Shown here: in pieces, positions 48,968 to 59,009 of the stretch
Numbering within the stretch: position 1 is the first letter of the stretch
Layout: every line of letters starts with the position of its first letter
NCBI GenBank assembly: GCA_905221605.1
Contig: CAJNDS010002535.1
Location: 1-64,000, forward strand
Reading direction: 5' to 3'
Length of the DNA stretch: 64,000 nucleotides
DNA from: Symbiodinium natans
Lineage: Eukaryota > Sar > Dinophyceae > Suessiales > Symbiodiniaceae
The notes under the pieces: generated by a model
Database searches by the model: none
What the model saw: only the letters and a program-made list of their open reading frames with translations
Told to the model about the DNA's origin: nothing
Made by a program: the position numbers and the translations under genes

Positions 48968-49050
48968 CATCAAGCAAATTCTTAGCCATCCTGGCTCCAG
49001 TATAGCCCCCGTCTCAAAGAAAACGGCTTCCTTTGCTTTCCGGCCCCTTC
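48968..49050 (-). CDS. Exon, unknown
   Basis: Frame GRKAKEAVFFETGAILEPGW continuing LRICLM. Coding-like. Confidence 0.4.
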
Positions 49051-49185
49051 TCCCTTAACACGTAAGGGTTTAGGGTTTAGGGTTTAGGGTTCAGAGTTTA
49101 GGGTTTAGGGTATAGGGTATAGGGTTTAGGGTTGAGGGTTTAGAGTTTAGGGTTTAGGGTTTAGGGTTTTGTGTAAGCCCTACTT

Positions 49186-49312
49186 GGAGGTCCATGGTAC
49201 TCATGAACCACGTATAACTGTACTTAAAAGTGTACTTGTATTCATACTAGGACACTTAAGAGGCTTACAAGTGGGTCATAAGTACAGCTATAGTTGGTGA
49301 ATGAGTACCATG
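49186..49312. mobile_element. Family 2 element, copy
   Basis: ACTTGGAGGTCCATGGTACT inverted against GAGTACCATGAACCTCCAAGT, inner CTGTACTTA / TAAGTACAG arms. Confidence 0.8.
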
Positions 49313-49327
49313 AACCTCCAAGTGCTA

Positions 49328-49382
49328 CTACTCCGGCATGCTCCGGTGGAGCGGGTCATTAACGGAACTGTGGTCCATCAAT
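49328..49382 (-). CDS. Short exon beside a family 2 element
   Basis: Acceptor AGCTCAG, frame ALMDHSSVNDPLHRSMPE, ending at TAGTAG just before the element. The plus strand is also open. Confidence 0.35.
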
Positions 49383-49567
49383 GCCTGAGCTGGGCATCTG
49401 GTCGGTGGGGTTTTAAGGGTGTAGGGTTTCAGGGTTTAGGGCACAGCACCCTAAACCCTAAACCCTAAACCCTAAAAATCCTAAACCCCTGAACCCCTAA
49501 ACCCTAAACCCTAAACCCAAACCCTAAACCCAAAACCCGAAAGCCCTAGGGACATCCTTGCTGATGA

Positions 49568-49671
49568 CGCGAAGACGCCTGCCAAGGTCAGGTCGATGCT
49601 GCCGAAGCCAACCGCATAGATCTCTTGGGCTGAGAAGCCCGCATCCTTTAGGGACGACATGAGCCCCAAAA
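49568..49671 (-). CDS. Decapeptide-repeat gene exon (LKDAGFSAQE)
   Basis: Frame LKDAGFSAQEIYAVGFGSID. One clear unit and one diverged unit. The repeat family is common in dinoflagellate and other protist proteins; it probably forms a short-helix solenoid (inference). Confidence 0.7.
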
Positions 49672-49855
49672 AGGGTTTAGGGTGCAGGGTTTATGTTTCA
49701 TATTAGCTTAAGAGGAACTCCAGTAGTTCTTGGGTATATGACCCCTACCCTACCCCCTAAACCCTTCAACCCTAAACCCTATAGACCCTAAAACCTAAAC
49801 CCTAAACCCTATAGACCCTAAACCCTAAACCCTAAACCCAGGGTTCATTTGGTCC

Positions 49856-50005
49856 CCCCAAGGATCTCTGAGCTGCTTGGCGTTGAAGCCGACCCCGCGA
49901 AGGTCCCGCAGCTCGCAGCCTTCCTCGCGGAGCTGCTTCCCAGTGATTCCCGCTGAAGTGAGCTCCGCGTATGTGTACCGGGCCTTGAGCAAGTGAGGGG
50001 CCTTA
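49856..50005 (-). CDS. Decapeptide-repeat gene exon
   Basis: Frame YAELTSAGITGKQLREEGCE then LRDLRGVGFNAKQLRD: four consecutive units of the form xLRxxGFxAKQ. Confidence 0.75.
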
Positions 50006-50014
50006 GTGGTAGAG

Positions 50015-50340
50015 AATTTTCCATGGATGGAAAGGCATTTATCTTTGGTTGTGAAACAGGTGTGTGATAGTACCCGAGAAAGGTTAAGTTAGTAAAGGTT
50101 GCCTACTGCACTTGAAGGTTCATGGACAGTTTAACCCTACAAGCCCTAAAACCCGAAGTATGATAAAAAGTGTCGTCAACAAGGGGTTACAACCAAAGCT
50201 TGCCCACTCAGCACCCGAGGGGCAGAAAAGCCCGCTTCCTTGACCTCCGTGGCCGAGAAGCCCAGTGCTTTCAGCATCGAAGCATCATTGAACTGTGGGT
50301 CGGCGGCCTCATTTTGGGGGCTTCCTTGGTTGAGGGTTTT
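50015..50340 (-). CDS. Decapeptide-repeat gene exon within a duplicated segment
   Basis: Exon about 50213-50335, frame LKALGFSATEVKEAGFSAPR preceded by ADPQFNDASM. The rest of the segment (50015-50212) is the intron shared with 34870-35240. Confidence 0.75.
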
Positions 50341-50471
50341 GAGGGCTGAGGGCCGTCTTGAACCCAAAAGCCCTGAACAACTAGACCCTCAAACCCCGAA
50401 TAAACCCGAATAAACCACAATCTGGGCTTTGCATGAACTTGAGTTGACAAGAACGAACCTGGGTTGGGAAG

Positions 50472-50588
50472 TTCCCCCATATACTAGCAGTCCGACATGG
50501 GGAATTATCGTTCCTCCCCCTCCCCCCCCCCCCCCCCCCCCCCACCACGAAAATCCTTATTAAGGTCTGTTAGTATAAGGGGGAACTA
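50472..50588. mobile_element. Family 3 element with a poly-C run
   Basis: AGTTCCCCCATATACTAGCAG inverted against TTAGTATAAGGGGGAACT. A run of more than 20 C (50524-50543) lies in the centre. Confidence 0.65.
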
Positions 50589-50661
50589 AACCCCAAAGCC
50601 TAAAGCCTAAAGCCTAAAGCCCAAACCCTAAACCCTAAAGCCAAAACCTTCTGTTTCCTAC

Positions 50662-50758
50662 TATCATTCTTGCCTTGATCTCCGAGGCCATGAACCCCGC
50701 ATCGCGCAGATCTTTGCCACTGCGGCCTTCGCCGCACGCTATGCGCAGCGGGTTGTGA
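50662..50758 (-). CDS. Decapeptide-repeat gene exon
   Basis: Frame GKDLRDAGFMASEIKA preceded by NPLRIACGEGRS. CCCTAAA on the left, TTTAGGG on the right. Confidence 0.7.
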
Positions 50759-51755
50759 TGAAGGGTTTAGGGCTTAGGGTTTAGGGTTTAGGATGTCAAG
50801 TGTGGGGTCACGCGGGCTGATAAGGGTTGAGGGGGGGAAACACCTCGCCCTTGCAAAACGAACAGTCTTGGAGCTTGTGGAGATTTAGGGTTCCCCCCAA
50901 AAAGGGGAGGGGCCTAGAGGTCCTGGGACGGATGTCAGCAAAAGAAAGGCACCTTGACCATACATTCTCAGATAGTAGCGAAGGGGTCCGACACCTTCCC
51001 CGCTAAGCCTCGAGCCACGGTTTAGGGTTTAGGGTGTAGGGTTTCCCGAATCCATCCATGATTCCAGCCCAGCCTCTTCAAGTCTTGTTCACAAAGTATT
51101 TCGGGGTCAGGCGACAGATCTTCGGCCCCAAAAGTGAGTTCAAAGTCGGATCGCCCGCGGACGTGTTGTTAACTGCATTTCAGACTGCTTGGGACCTTAG
51201 GGTTCGGGCAAGGACCATGAAGGCAACCCTAAACCCTAAACCCTAAACCCTAAACCCTAAACCCCAAACCCCAAACCCTAAACCCAGACAGTTCTTGCTA
51301 CCAAACTATTTCTCAACAGGCTGCAACGATCCCCGAGCCCAATTGTCACATCTCTAAGGAGACCCAAACGCCGTGGCACAAGAGACCGCGTAAACGCGCC
51401 CTACACCCTCAACCCAAGATACTACACACGGAACAAGCCCTATGTCCTAAAGCCTTTTTTGACTTAGTTGCTGAGTTCATAAGCTCCAAAAAGGTGTACA
51501 CTTTTAGTTTTGTAGAGATTAAAGTATCCCAAAAAGTGTAAAGTGTACTCACTCAGCTACTAAGTTGAAGCATGGACTGAGGTCGGCGCTAGCACACCGA
51601 GGGATGTAGGGCTAAACCCTTTTTTTGAGGACGGGCTGCAGTGCTAAACCCTAAAGCCCTAAACCCTAAACCCTAAAACCCTGCAACCCTAAATCCTAAA
51701 GCCCCAAGCCTCAAACTCTAAACCCTTAAGACCCTAAACCCTCATCTCTTCAAAA

Positions 51756-51792
51756 AGAAGGAGCCTTCGGCCAAGAGCTGCTTCGAAAACCC
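51756..51792 (-). pseudogene. Partial duplicate of the 51.9-kb repeat exon
   Basis: GAGCCTTCGGCCAAGAGCTG CTTCG repeats the start of the exon at 51900 (GTGCCTTCGGCCAAGAGCTG), then runs into CCCTAAG. A truncated copy. Confidence 0.7.
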
Positions 51793-51899
51793 TAAGCCCT
51801 AGGAACCCTAAACCCCAAACCCCAAACCCTAAACCCTAAACCCCAAACCCTAAACCCCAAACCCCAAACTCTAAGCCCTATAAACCCTAAACCCTAAAC

Positions 51900-51987
51900 G
51901 AAGAGGTGCCTTCGGCCAAGAGCTGCTTCGCCGTGATCCCTGCAGGGCGCACCTCCTCGGCTGAAAAGCCGGCGGTCTTCCTTGGCT
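51900..51987 (-). CDS. Decapeptide-repeat gene exon
   Basis: Frame TAGFSAEEVRPAGITAKQLL then AEGTSS: three units. Preceded on the minus strand by CCTATGAAC 9-mer repeats. Confidence 0.75.
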
Positions 51988-51991
51988 CAGG

Positions 51992-52378
51992 GTTCATAGG
52001 GTTCATAGGGTTCATAGGGTTCATAGGGTTCATAGGGTTCATAGGGTTCATAGGGTTCATAGGGTTTATAGGGTACATAGGGTTTATAGGGTTGATAGGG
52101 TTTGTAGGGTTTGTAGGGTTTAGGGTTTATAGGGTTCATAGGGTTTACAGGGTTCATAGGGTTCACAGGGTTCATAGGGTTTATAGGGTTGATAGGGCTT
52201 GTAGGGTTCACAGGGTTTATAGGGTTTATAGGGTTTGTAGGGTTTGTAGGGTTTGTAGGGTTTATAGGGTTGATAGGGTTTTGTAGGGTTTGTAGGGTTT
52301 AGGGTTTAGGGTTTATAGGGCTCATAGGGTTTATAGGGTTTATAGGGTTGATAGGGTTGATAGGGTTTATAGGGTTAG
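51992..52378 (+). repeat. TTCATAGGG / TTTATAGGG / TTTGTAGGG 9-mer array
   Basis: About 40 units of 9-bp variants in local blocks. It produces false Met-Asn-Pro and Gly-Phe-Ile ORFs on the two strands. Confidence 0.95.
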
Positions 52379-52459
52379 AGCAGGGAAACAGGGAATAGGG
52401 AGGCAGGAAATGAGGCCAGGAGGCCAGGGCGACCTTGGCAATCCAAACCCCGATGGGCT

Positions 52460-52516
52460 AAGGTTTAGGGTTTAGGGTTTAGGGTTTAGGGTTTAGGGTT
52501 TAGGGTTTAGGGTTTA
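52460..52516 (+). repeat. TTTAGGG array abutting a family 2 element
   Basis: Eight units ending directly at ACTTGGAGG. Confidence 0.95.
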
Positions 52517-52648
52517 ACTTGGAGGTCCATGGTACTTTTGTTCACCAATTCTAACTGTACTTCTCATCGTACTTATAACCAAGGAGCCTTCTAAGTGGGT
52601 TCCTGGTACAGTGATACTTGGTTAAGAAGTACCATGAACCTCCAAGTA
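52510..52648. mobile_element. Family 2 element, copy
   Basis: ACTTGGAGGTCCATGGTACT inverted against AAGTACCATGAACCTCCAAGT. Confidence 0.8.
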
Positions 52649-52649
52649 G

Positions 52650-52884
52650 CAGAGTCAGAGGCCATAAGAGCCCCGGCAACCTCCGGTTTTGCATGGACTG
52701 TTGGGGTGTCTGAGACAGAAGACCACAGGGTTTTCGCATAAAGAACCTGGGATGTAGGATACGGGGCTTCAGGGCCAGCAAGGAGCTGCTTAGGGGACCT
52801 ACTGGAGAAGTCCGCTTTTGTTGGGCCCCAAGGGAGTTTGCCTTCTAAAATGAGAAAGACCTTGGGTCCATGCGTTGTGCCTAC
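52650..52884 (-). CDS. Exon between two family 2 elements, unknown
   Basis: Acceptor CCACGTAG, about 78 open codons: TTHGPKVFLILEGKLPWGPT, then KADFSSRSPKQLLAGPEAPY and on to ALMASDSAT. Joined to the 53.03-kb exon it reads CSIPG-TTHGPKV in frame. Confidence 0.55.
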
Positions 52885-53031
52885 GTGGAGGTTCATGGTA
52901 CTTATTAACCAATCGAAACTGTATTTATAACCTACTTATAAGCCCCTTAAGTGCCCTAATATGGTTAGAAGTACAGTTCTAAGCACAGTGGTAATTGGTT
53001 AATGAGTACCATGAACCTCCAAGTACCTGGA
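52885..53031 (-). mobile_element. Family 2 introner with GT-AG ends
   Basis: Minus intron GTACTTGGAGGTTC to CCTCCACGTAG, where GTA and GTAG at the two ends look like the target duplication. TIRs GGAGGTTCATGGTACT and AGTACCATGAACCTCC. Splicing keeps the flanking frame open. Confidence 0.75.
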
Positions 53032-53125
53032 ATGGAACACGAGCCAGCTGCGGGGTGCGTAGATGTGCACATCCGCGCAAACCCCTTTGCAACGGCTTCA
53101 TGCTGCCTCGCCCCTAAACCCTAAA
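53032..53125 (-). CDS. Exon upstream of the family 2 introner, unknown
   Basis: Frame RQHEAVAKGFARMCTSTHPA then AGSCSIP, donor TTCCAG/GTACTT. Confidence 0.5.
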
Positions 53126-53274
53126 CCCTAAACCCTAAACCCCTAAACCCTATAAACCTTCTCGTGGCGACCCAGGGCCAAGTTGAAACCTAAGAACCGC
53201 CAAACCTCACCCCCGGACTGGTGCCAGCAGGTGACTTCCAGTCTAGTTCCTGGGTTTAGGGTTTAGGGTTTAGG

Positions 53275-53342
53275 TCATGGTATTTCATGGTACTTATTAT
53301 CCAAATATAACTGTACTTATAACTGTACTTATAGCCATATTA
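53275..53342. mobile_element. Family 2 element, 5' half only
   Basis: TTTCATGGTACTTATTATCC and TAACTGTACTTATA, truncated by CCCTCAAC repeats. Confidence 0.6.
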
Positions 53343-53580
53343 AGTAAGCCCTCAACCTTCAAACCCCAAACCCTCAACCCTCAACCCCAAACCGTCAACC
53401 CCTAACCCTAAACCCTACACCCTAAACCCCAAACCCTAAACCCTAAACCCTACCCCCTAAACCCCAAACCCGAAACCCGAAACCCTAAACCCTACACCCT
53501 AAACCCCAAACCCTACACCCTAAACCCTAAACCCTAAACCCTAAACCCTAAACCCTAAACCCTAAACCCTAAACCCCAAG

Positions 53581-53689
53581 CCGAGAGTCAGCTTCATCGC
53601 TGGGAAGCCGGCGCGCTGGAGCTCCGGTGCCGTCAGGCCGGCGTAGCGGAGCTCCGCGGCGGTGAAGCCTACGACCTTCAGGTTTAGGG
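53581..53689 (-). CDS. Decapeptide-repeat gene exon
   Basis: Frame LKVVGFTAAELRYAGLTAPE then LQRAGFPAMKL: three units. CCCTAAA array on the left, TTTAGGG array on the right. Confidence 0.8.
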
Positions 53690-54454
53690 TTTAGGGTTTA
53701 GGGTTTAGGGTTTAGGGTTTAGGGTTTAGGGCTACTAGGGTGTAGGGTTTAGGGCTACTCGGGTGCATATGGGGTTTAGGGAGTTCATAGAGACTTGGGG
53801 CTTTTGGGCTAGGGTTCGTTGTTTAGGGGTTAGGGTTTTGGGTTCAAGGGGGTTTAGGGTTTAGGGTTTAGGGTTTGGGGTTTGAAATTTAGGGTTTCGG
53901 GGGTTTATAGGGTTTCAGGGTTTAGGGTCCAGGGCTTCAGGTGCGGGGTTGAAAGGTTTGAGGTCTAGGGTTTGGGGTTAATTCAAGGATTGGGTTGAAG
54001 GTTTAGGGTTTAGGGTTTTGGGCTATTGTTTTACCCAAGCCGCAGGTTTCCACTAGGGGTTGAAGGGTTGAGTCTGGAGTTTCGGGGTTTCAAGGTTTTG
54101 GGGCGGTCTGAAGGCTTGAAGCCCCGCCCGCCTAGGGCTTAGGGCGTCGAAGAAACCCTTAAACCCTAAACCCTAAACCCTAAACGTGCTTCTTTCTCGT
54201 CACAAAGCCTGGGACGTAAGGTTCAGGGCTTGTGTTGAAAAGGCTTTCGGGCTGCTTTTTTGGGTTTAGGGTTCAGGGTTTAGGTTTCCCTAGACCCTAT
54301 GCCTGCTAGGTGCCTTCTTCAGCGGGATGCTACGAAAATTGCGGGGTGTTGTTCTGCTCCTCCTCGGTAGGATTGAGCGGGGCCCGATGCTACCCCATCC
54401 TGTCAAGAGAGAAGCCCAATTACCTCCAAAGCCTGCAAGACATTCCAAATTTTA

Positions 54455-54645
54455 GATCAGGGACTCAAAGGAAGGGACCCTTATAAGAGACCTTGGGGGT
54501 ATTTAGGGCTTACTTAGGTACAAAGGGACTATTATATAAGGTATGTACATATATATATATATATATATCTGTGTGTGTGTGTGTGTGTGTTTTTCTATGG
54601 GGCCTATATTTGGGTTGTATAGGGGAATAAGACCAAGGCTTATAC
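54455..54645. mobile_element. Family 8 element, copy 2, with AT and GT microsatellites
   Basis: GGGGGTATTTAGGGCTTACT, (AT)n at 54548-54568, (GT)n at 54571-54589, then TATAGGGGAATAAGACCAAGG, matching 19085-19215. Confidence 0.6.
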
Positions 54646-54695
54646 CCCTATAGCAACGCCTTAAAAGCCCTGAAACCTATAACAACGCCCATATT

Positions 54696-54815
54696 CTGCC
54701 CGAATAAAAACTCTCTGGGAGCGAACCTGCAGTTGCTCCGTGACGCCCATAGTCCGGAAATCCTCCGCGCGCAGGTCCTCGTCGAGTCCAGCAGCTGTGC
54801 AGGGCTTCGGGGTTT
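54696..54815 (-). CDS. Decapeptide-repeat gene exon, diverged
   Basis: Frame TAAGLDEDLRAEDFRTMGVT then EQLQVRSQ. The unit length is kept but the AGFSA core is changed. Confidence 0.55.
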
Positions 54816-55070
54816 TGCTGGTTTTGTCAAAATCTGGGGTTTATAGGGTTTAGGGTAGGGTTTAGGGTCTAGGGTTTAGGGTTTAGGATTTGGCCGCCCC
54901 GAAGCCCTAAACCCTAAAGTCTTACCATGGGCGCTTTCTTGGGGAGGGTAAAGAGGAATCCTGACAGGCAAGTTTCGGATATCTGGGAAAAATCTTTGGT
55001 TTAGGGTTTCTAAGGCTTTATAAGGGATTAGAAGGAGCCGGGAAAGAAAAAGAAAGAGGCCGGCAACAGG

Positions 55071-55141
55071 GGCCGTGTCTTTGAACGCTAGGTTCGGGGA
55101 TGTTGAGCCTGCGGCCCGAAAAGCCTTGACCTGCATCCCCA
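55071..55141 (-). CDS. Decapeptide-repeat gene exon, diverged
   Basis: Frame VKAFRAAGSTSPNLAFKD: two units. Confidence 0.5.
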
Positions 55142-55902
55142 GAGGTTTAGGGTTTAGGGTTTAGGGTTTAGGTAAGATGTTTGGCCCATCTGCCCTTGAA
55201 ACTTCCAGCCCTGAGATGGTATCCGGAGTATATCCGGGTCTCTTTTGGGCTGTTTCAGGGTAGCTGGATGCTTGCCAGTGTTCAAGGTTTATGGTTCAGG
55301 GTGTAGGGCTTCGGGTTCTCACAATTAGGGTTTAGGGCTTATGGTTTAGGGTTTAGGGTGGAGTTTGGGGGAATTCGACGTCGCGCAATGTCCTGCGGAT
55401 GTGAGTCGCTCAGGAAAGCTTCATGCTCAGGACTTCTGATTCTCTCATGCCCTACTAGGAACCCTGGGCGCCTAGACCGACATTCGTTCGGTTCAAGCTC
55501 CTTAAACCCTCATATGAAGAACCCTGAACAACAAACCCTAAACCTTAAACCCTAAACCCTGAACCCTAAATCCCAAACCTTGAACTCTGAACCCTGAAGG
55601 CCCCCAAAAACTCTTTTGCAGCAAGCCTCTGAAGATTCTCGCCTGAACCCCAAGCCCAAAACATGGGTGGCTCCGACTAAAGACTCGGAAAGGACTGTCC
55701 AAAGTATATAAGACAGAACCAGTAAGGAAATCACCCAGAAAGAGCCTTCTCAACCCGAAGCCCTAAACTTTAAACCCCGCAAACCCTTCTTGCAACAGGC
55801 TTGCCACCTCGCCCGAGTGCCCTGACCCTAAACCCGAAAGAATCCTGAAACCCTAAACCCTAAACCCTAAATTTAAACCCTAAACCCTAAACCCTAAACC
55901 CC

Positions 55903-55985
55903 ACTTAGAAGCCAGCAATGCCTAGCGGGTCCTCGGCAGTGAAGCCCGCATCACGGAGACTCTGGGCGTGGTAGTGGGCCTCGTC
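55903..55985 (-). CDS. Decapeptide-repeat gene exon
   Basis: Frame AQSLRDAGFTAEDPLGIAGF preceded by DEAHYH. TAA follows, so the donor must lie at or before it. Confidence 0.65.
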
Positions 55986-56349
55986 TTGGGGGGGTTTAGG
56001 GTTTAGGGTTTAGGGTTTCGGGTTTAGGGTTTAGGATTTGGGGTTAGGTTTTAGGGTTTAGGGTTTAGGATTTGGGGTTAGGGTTTCGGGCTTGGGGTTT
56101 AGGGTTTGGTGTTTCGGGCTTGGGGTTTAGGGTGGTTCGGGTTTCGGGCTTGGGGTTGATAAAGTTCGGAGGGTTTGTACGGTTTAGGGTTTGGGGTTTA
56201 TGGCGGGTCTAGAGGGCTTGGAGTTGAAGAGGGTTCCCTTGATTTCTAAACCCAAAACTGAAACCCTTAATCCCAACCCCTGTAGGATATAGTCCCTAAA
56301 CCCTAAACTCCCTAAACCCTAAGCCCTAAATCCAACCCACCTAAACCCC

Positions 56350-56435
56350 CTAGACCCTAAGCCCCAAACCCTAAACCCTAAACCCTAAACCCTAAACCCT
56401 AAACCCTAAACCCTAAACCCTAAACCCTAAACCCC
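56350..56435 (-). repeat. CCCTAAA array ending in poly-C
   Basis: About 11 units running into ten or more C next to an exon. Confidence 0.95.
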
Positions 56436-56452
56436 CCCCCCCCATTTGTAAC

Positions 56453-56571
56453 CCCAAGGAGCCGCCACGAACTCAGCGGCGGTGACGCCGGCGGCTCGGA
56501 GCTCAGCGATGGAGAAGCCGCAGTTGAGCTCCGGGAGGGTGTAGCCTTCTGCACGAAGGTCCTGAGGGGTT
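56453..56571 (-). CDS. Decapeptide-repeat gene exon
   Basis: Frame LRAEGYTLPELNCGFSIAEL then RAAGVTAAEFVAAPW: about four units. Confidence 0.8.
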
Positions 56572-56764
56572 TAGGGTTTAGGGCTAGGGTTTAGGGTTTA
56601 GGGTTTAGGGTTTAGGGTTGAGGGTTGAGGGTTGAGGGTTGAGGCTTGAGGCTTGAAGGCTTAGGGTTTGAGAGTCGGTCTCCTCATAGGGTTTTAGCAT
56701 TGAGGGGGCTGTATGGATATATCAACTGATCTCTGCCCTCCTCCAAGATGAAAACTCGGCTCCG

Positions 56765-56900
56765 ATCCTAAACCCTAAAGCCTAGACCCTAAACCCTAAA
56801 CCCTAAACCCTAAACCCTAAACCCTAAACCCTAAACCCTAAACCCTAAACCCTAAACCCTAAACCCTAAACCCTAAACCCTAAACCCTAAACCCTAAACC
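56765..56900 (-). repeat. CCCTAAA array
   Basis: About 18 perfect units. The flanks CTCGGCTCCGAT (56757) and ATCGGCTCCGAT (56909) form a direct repeat around it. Confidence 0.95.
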
Positions 56901-57117
56901 TGCACAGAAAAATCGGCTCCGATACCCAAGATAGCAAACAAGTACTCTCTGGGAGATGGCCCTAAACCCTAAAAACTAGGGATTGGGTTCTAGGGCTCAG
57001 TGTTTAGTGTTTAGGGTTTCGGGTTCCCCAAAACCCTAAACCCTAAACCCTAAACCCTAAACCCTAAACCCTAAACCCTAAACCCTAAACCCTAAACCCT
57101 AAACCCTAAACCCTAAG

Positions 57118-57212
57118 TCCCAAGCAAGCCGGCTCCTGCGCGGAGAACCCGGCCGCCTTCAGCGGCGGGACGCTCATGCCGGCCTGTTTTAGCTGCTTGA
57201 TCGTGAACCTCG
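57118..57212 (-). CDS. Decapeptide-repeat gene exon
   Basis: Frame FTIKQLKQAGMSVPPLKAAG then FSAQE: three units. Confidence 0.75.
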
Positions 57213-57486
57213 GCTTGGGCTTTAAGGGTTATAAGGACTTACGAAGAAGGGATAAGGGCTTAGGGTTTGGGGATCACAAGGGCTTAGGATTCTAAGGGTT
57301 AAGGATTACAAGGGTTGAGGGTTGAGGGTTGAGGGTTGAGGGTTTCGACGCCTCGCCCTTGGCTGGCACTCAAACGGCAAGAGCGCCTGTCTCAAGCCCA
57401 CTTTCAAAAACACTATAAAACACCCAAAACCCTAAACCCTTTTCCCCTAAACCCTAAACCCTAAACCCTAAACCCTAAACCCTAAA

Positions 57487-57590
57487 CCCTAAAGAGCCCA
57501 GGGCACCCAGCATCCAGGAGCTGCTGCAGCTCCCAGGGACCCTCGGCCGGTGGGTTCGCCGCCTTCGCCTTGGCGACCTTCAAGCCTCGT
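57487..57590 (-). CDS. Decapeptide-repeat gene exon, possibly entry to the repeat
   Basis: Frame KAKAANPPAEGPWELQQLLD then AGCPGL: a linker followed by one repeat unit. Confidence 0.55.
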
Positions 57591-57625
57591 TTTTTTTTTT
57601 TTTTTGGGGGGGGGGGGGGGGGGAA
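57591..57625. repeat. Poly-T/poly-G run
   Basis: About 17 T followed by 18 G, directly upstream (minus sense) of the 57.5-kb exon. Confidence 0.95.
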
Positions 57626-58039
57626 GGGGAGGGTTTAGGGTTTAGGGTTTAGGATTTAGGGTTTAGGGTTTAGGGTTTAGGGTTTAGGGTTTAGGGCTTA
57701 GGGTTTAGGGTTTAGGGCTTAAGGTTTAGGATTTAAGATTTAGGGTTTAGGGTTGTGGGGTTGTCGGGTTTAGCGTCTTAGGAGGGGGGGGGGGTTGGGA
57801 TTGGTTTTTTTTGGGTGGTGTGAGGGATTTTGGGCTTTAGGGTTTCGGGTTGTCGGGTTTAATTAGGGTCTTATGGCTTAGAAAGTTGTTATAGGATTTA
57901 GGAGTCAACAAGTTGAACCTACTTCAGGGCTTTTTGGACTTTGATATTTTGTTGGGGAGGTGTTTGGGGGGATGCTCCGCTCATCTGGACTGTAGCGACT
58001 GTTCCTGAACACTCGGCCCCTCAGCCCTAACCCATTTCA

Positions 58040-58200
58040 ATGTCATTGAGGACAATCAAGAAGTGCGAATTGCTGGTGGCGAGGGGGCAGACACTAAACC
58101 CGGAGCAGCGTCAAACTCATGAAGCTGGGCAGCCAGAAGAACTTCAAGTCAAGATCTTCATACATCTAATTCTAGCAGGGCTTAGAAGCTTGTCCATTTC
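58040..58200 (+). CDS. Plus-strand open frame with a LNPEQ motif
   Basis: Frame IKKCELLVARGQTLNPEQRQ then THEAGQPEEL. It resembles the IxxLxxRxAxGExLNxEQ helix found in many dinoflagellate proteins. Opposite in strand to the surrounding exons, so probably a separate fragment. The frame runs on to 58477. Confidence 0.4.
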
Positions 58201-58544
58201 CTCAACCCCACAGGTACCCCAAAAAATGAAAGCCAAAAACTACATCTGCGACTTGGCGCCTACACGATCTATGTGGGTAGTTTGGGTTTTTGTTGGGGTC
58301 CTCTCTTCAAGGGTGCCGTTTCTATCTAGGGGACCCACAAAGGGACCCTTAATTTGCAGACCCGAAAGCCCCCAACCAAGACCCGCACGCAATGTCGGAG
58401 AACTACCCATGTACTGCACTGTACCGGAAGACCCTAAACCCTTTTTCCAAGAGACTTCGCCAGACCCTAAACCCTAAACCCTAAAAAAAACCTAAACCCT
58501 AAAAAAAACCTAAACCCTAAACCCTAGACCCTAGACCCTAGACC

Positions 58545-58650
58545 CAAAACCCCAAACCCCAAACCCCAAACCCCAAACCCCAAACCCCAAACCCCAAGCC
58601 CCAAGCCCCAAACCCCAAACCCCAAACCCCAAACCCCAAACCCCAACTCC
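58545..58650 (-). repeat. CCCCAAA block
   Basis: About 14 uniform CCCCAAA units after CCCTAGA units: another homogenised variant. Confidence 0.95.
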
Positions 58651-58671
58651 CAAACCCCAACTCAAGCTGGC

Positions 58672-58785
58672 ATCTTCGGCTCTTCTGCCAAGAGGCGTGC
58701 CTGAGGACTCGATGAGGGGCTCTCCCAGGCGCGGTTCCAGCGCAAAGCCACAAGGTCCCGCGTAAAGCCGGCCTCCGGGCATTCT
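58672..58785 (-). CDS. Decapeptide-repeat gene exon, possible
   Basis: Frame CPEAGFTRDLVALRWNRAWE. One recognisable unit. Confidence 0.45.
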
Positions 58786-59009
58786 AGGGGGTTTAGGGTT
58801 TAGGGTTTAGGGTATAGGGTTTAGGGTTTAGGGTTTAGGGCTTCTTGGGGGTTTTTGGTAGGTTTCTTTGGGGAGCTTTGGGGCTTTCTGGGCTTCAGAT
58901 TTTTTAGGCGGTTCTAGAGTTTCTGGGGTAAGGGTTTAGGGTTTCGTGCCACCTGCCGAGCTGACACTCACGACGGACCGCAAGGCACTTACCGGAAAAT
59001 GCGTGAGGT

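Noticed and set aside
51887-52286. ORFs of Met-Asn-Pro and Gly-Phe-Ile repeats
   Set aside because: 9-mer TTCATAGGG array; only the 51.9-kb part beyond it is a real exon.
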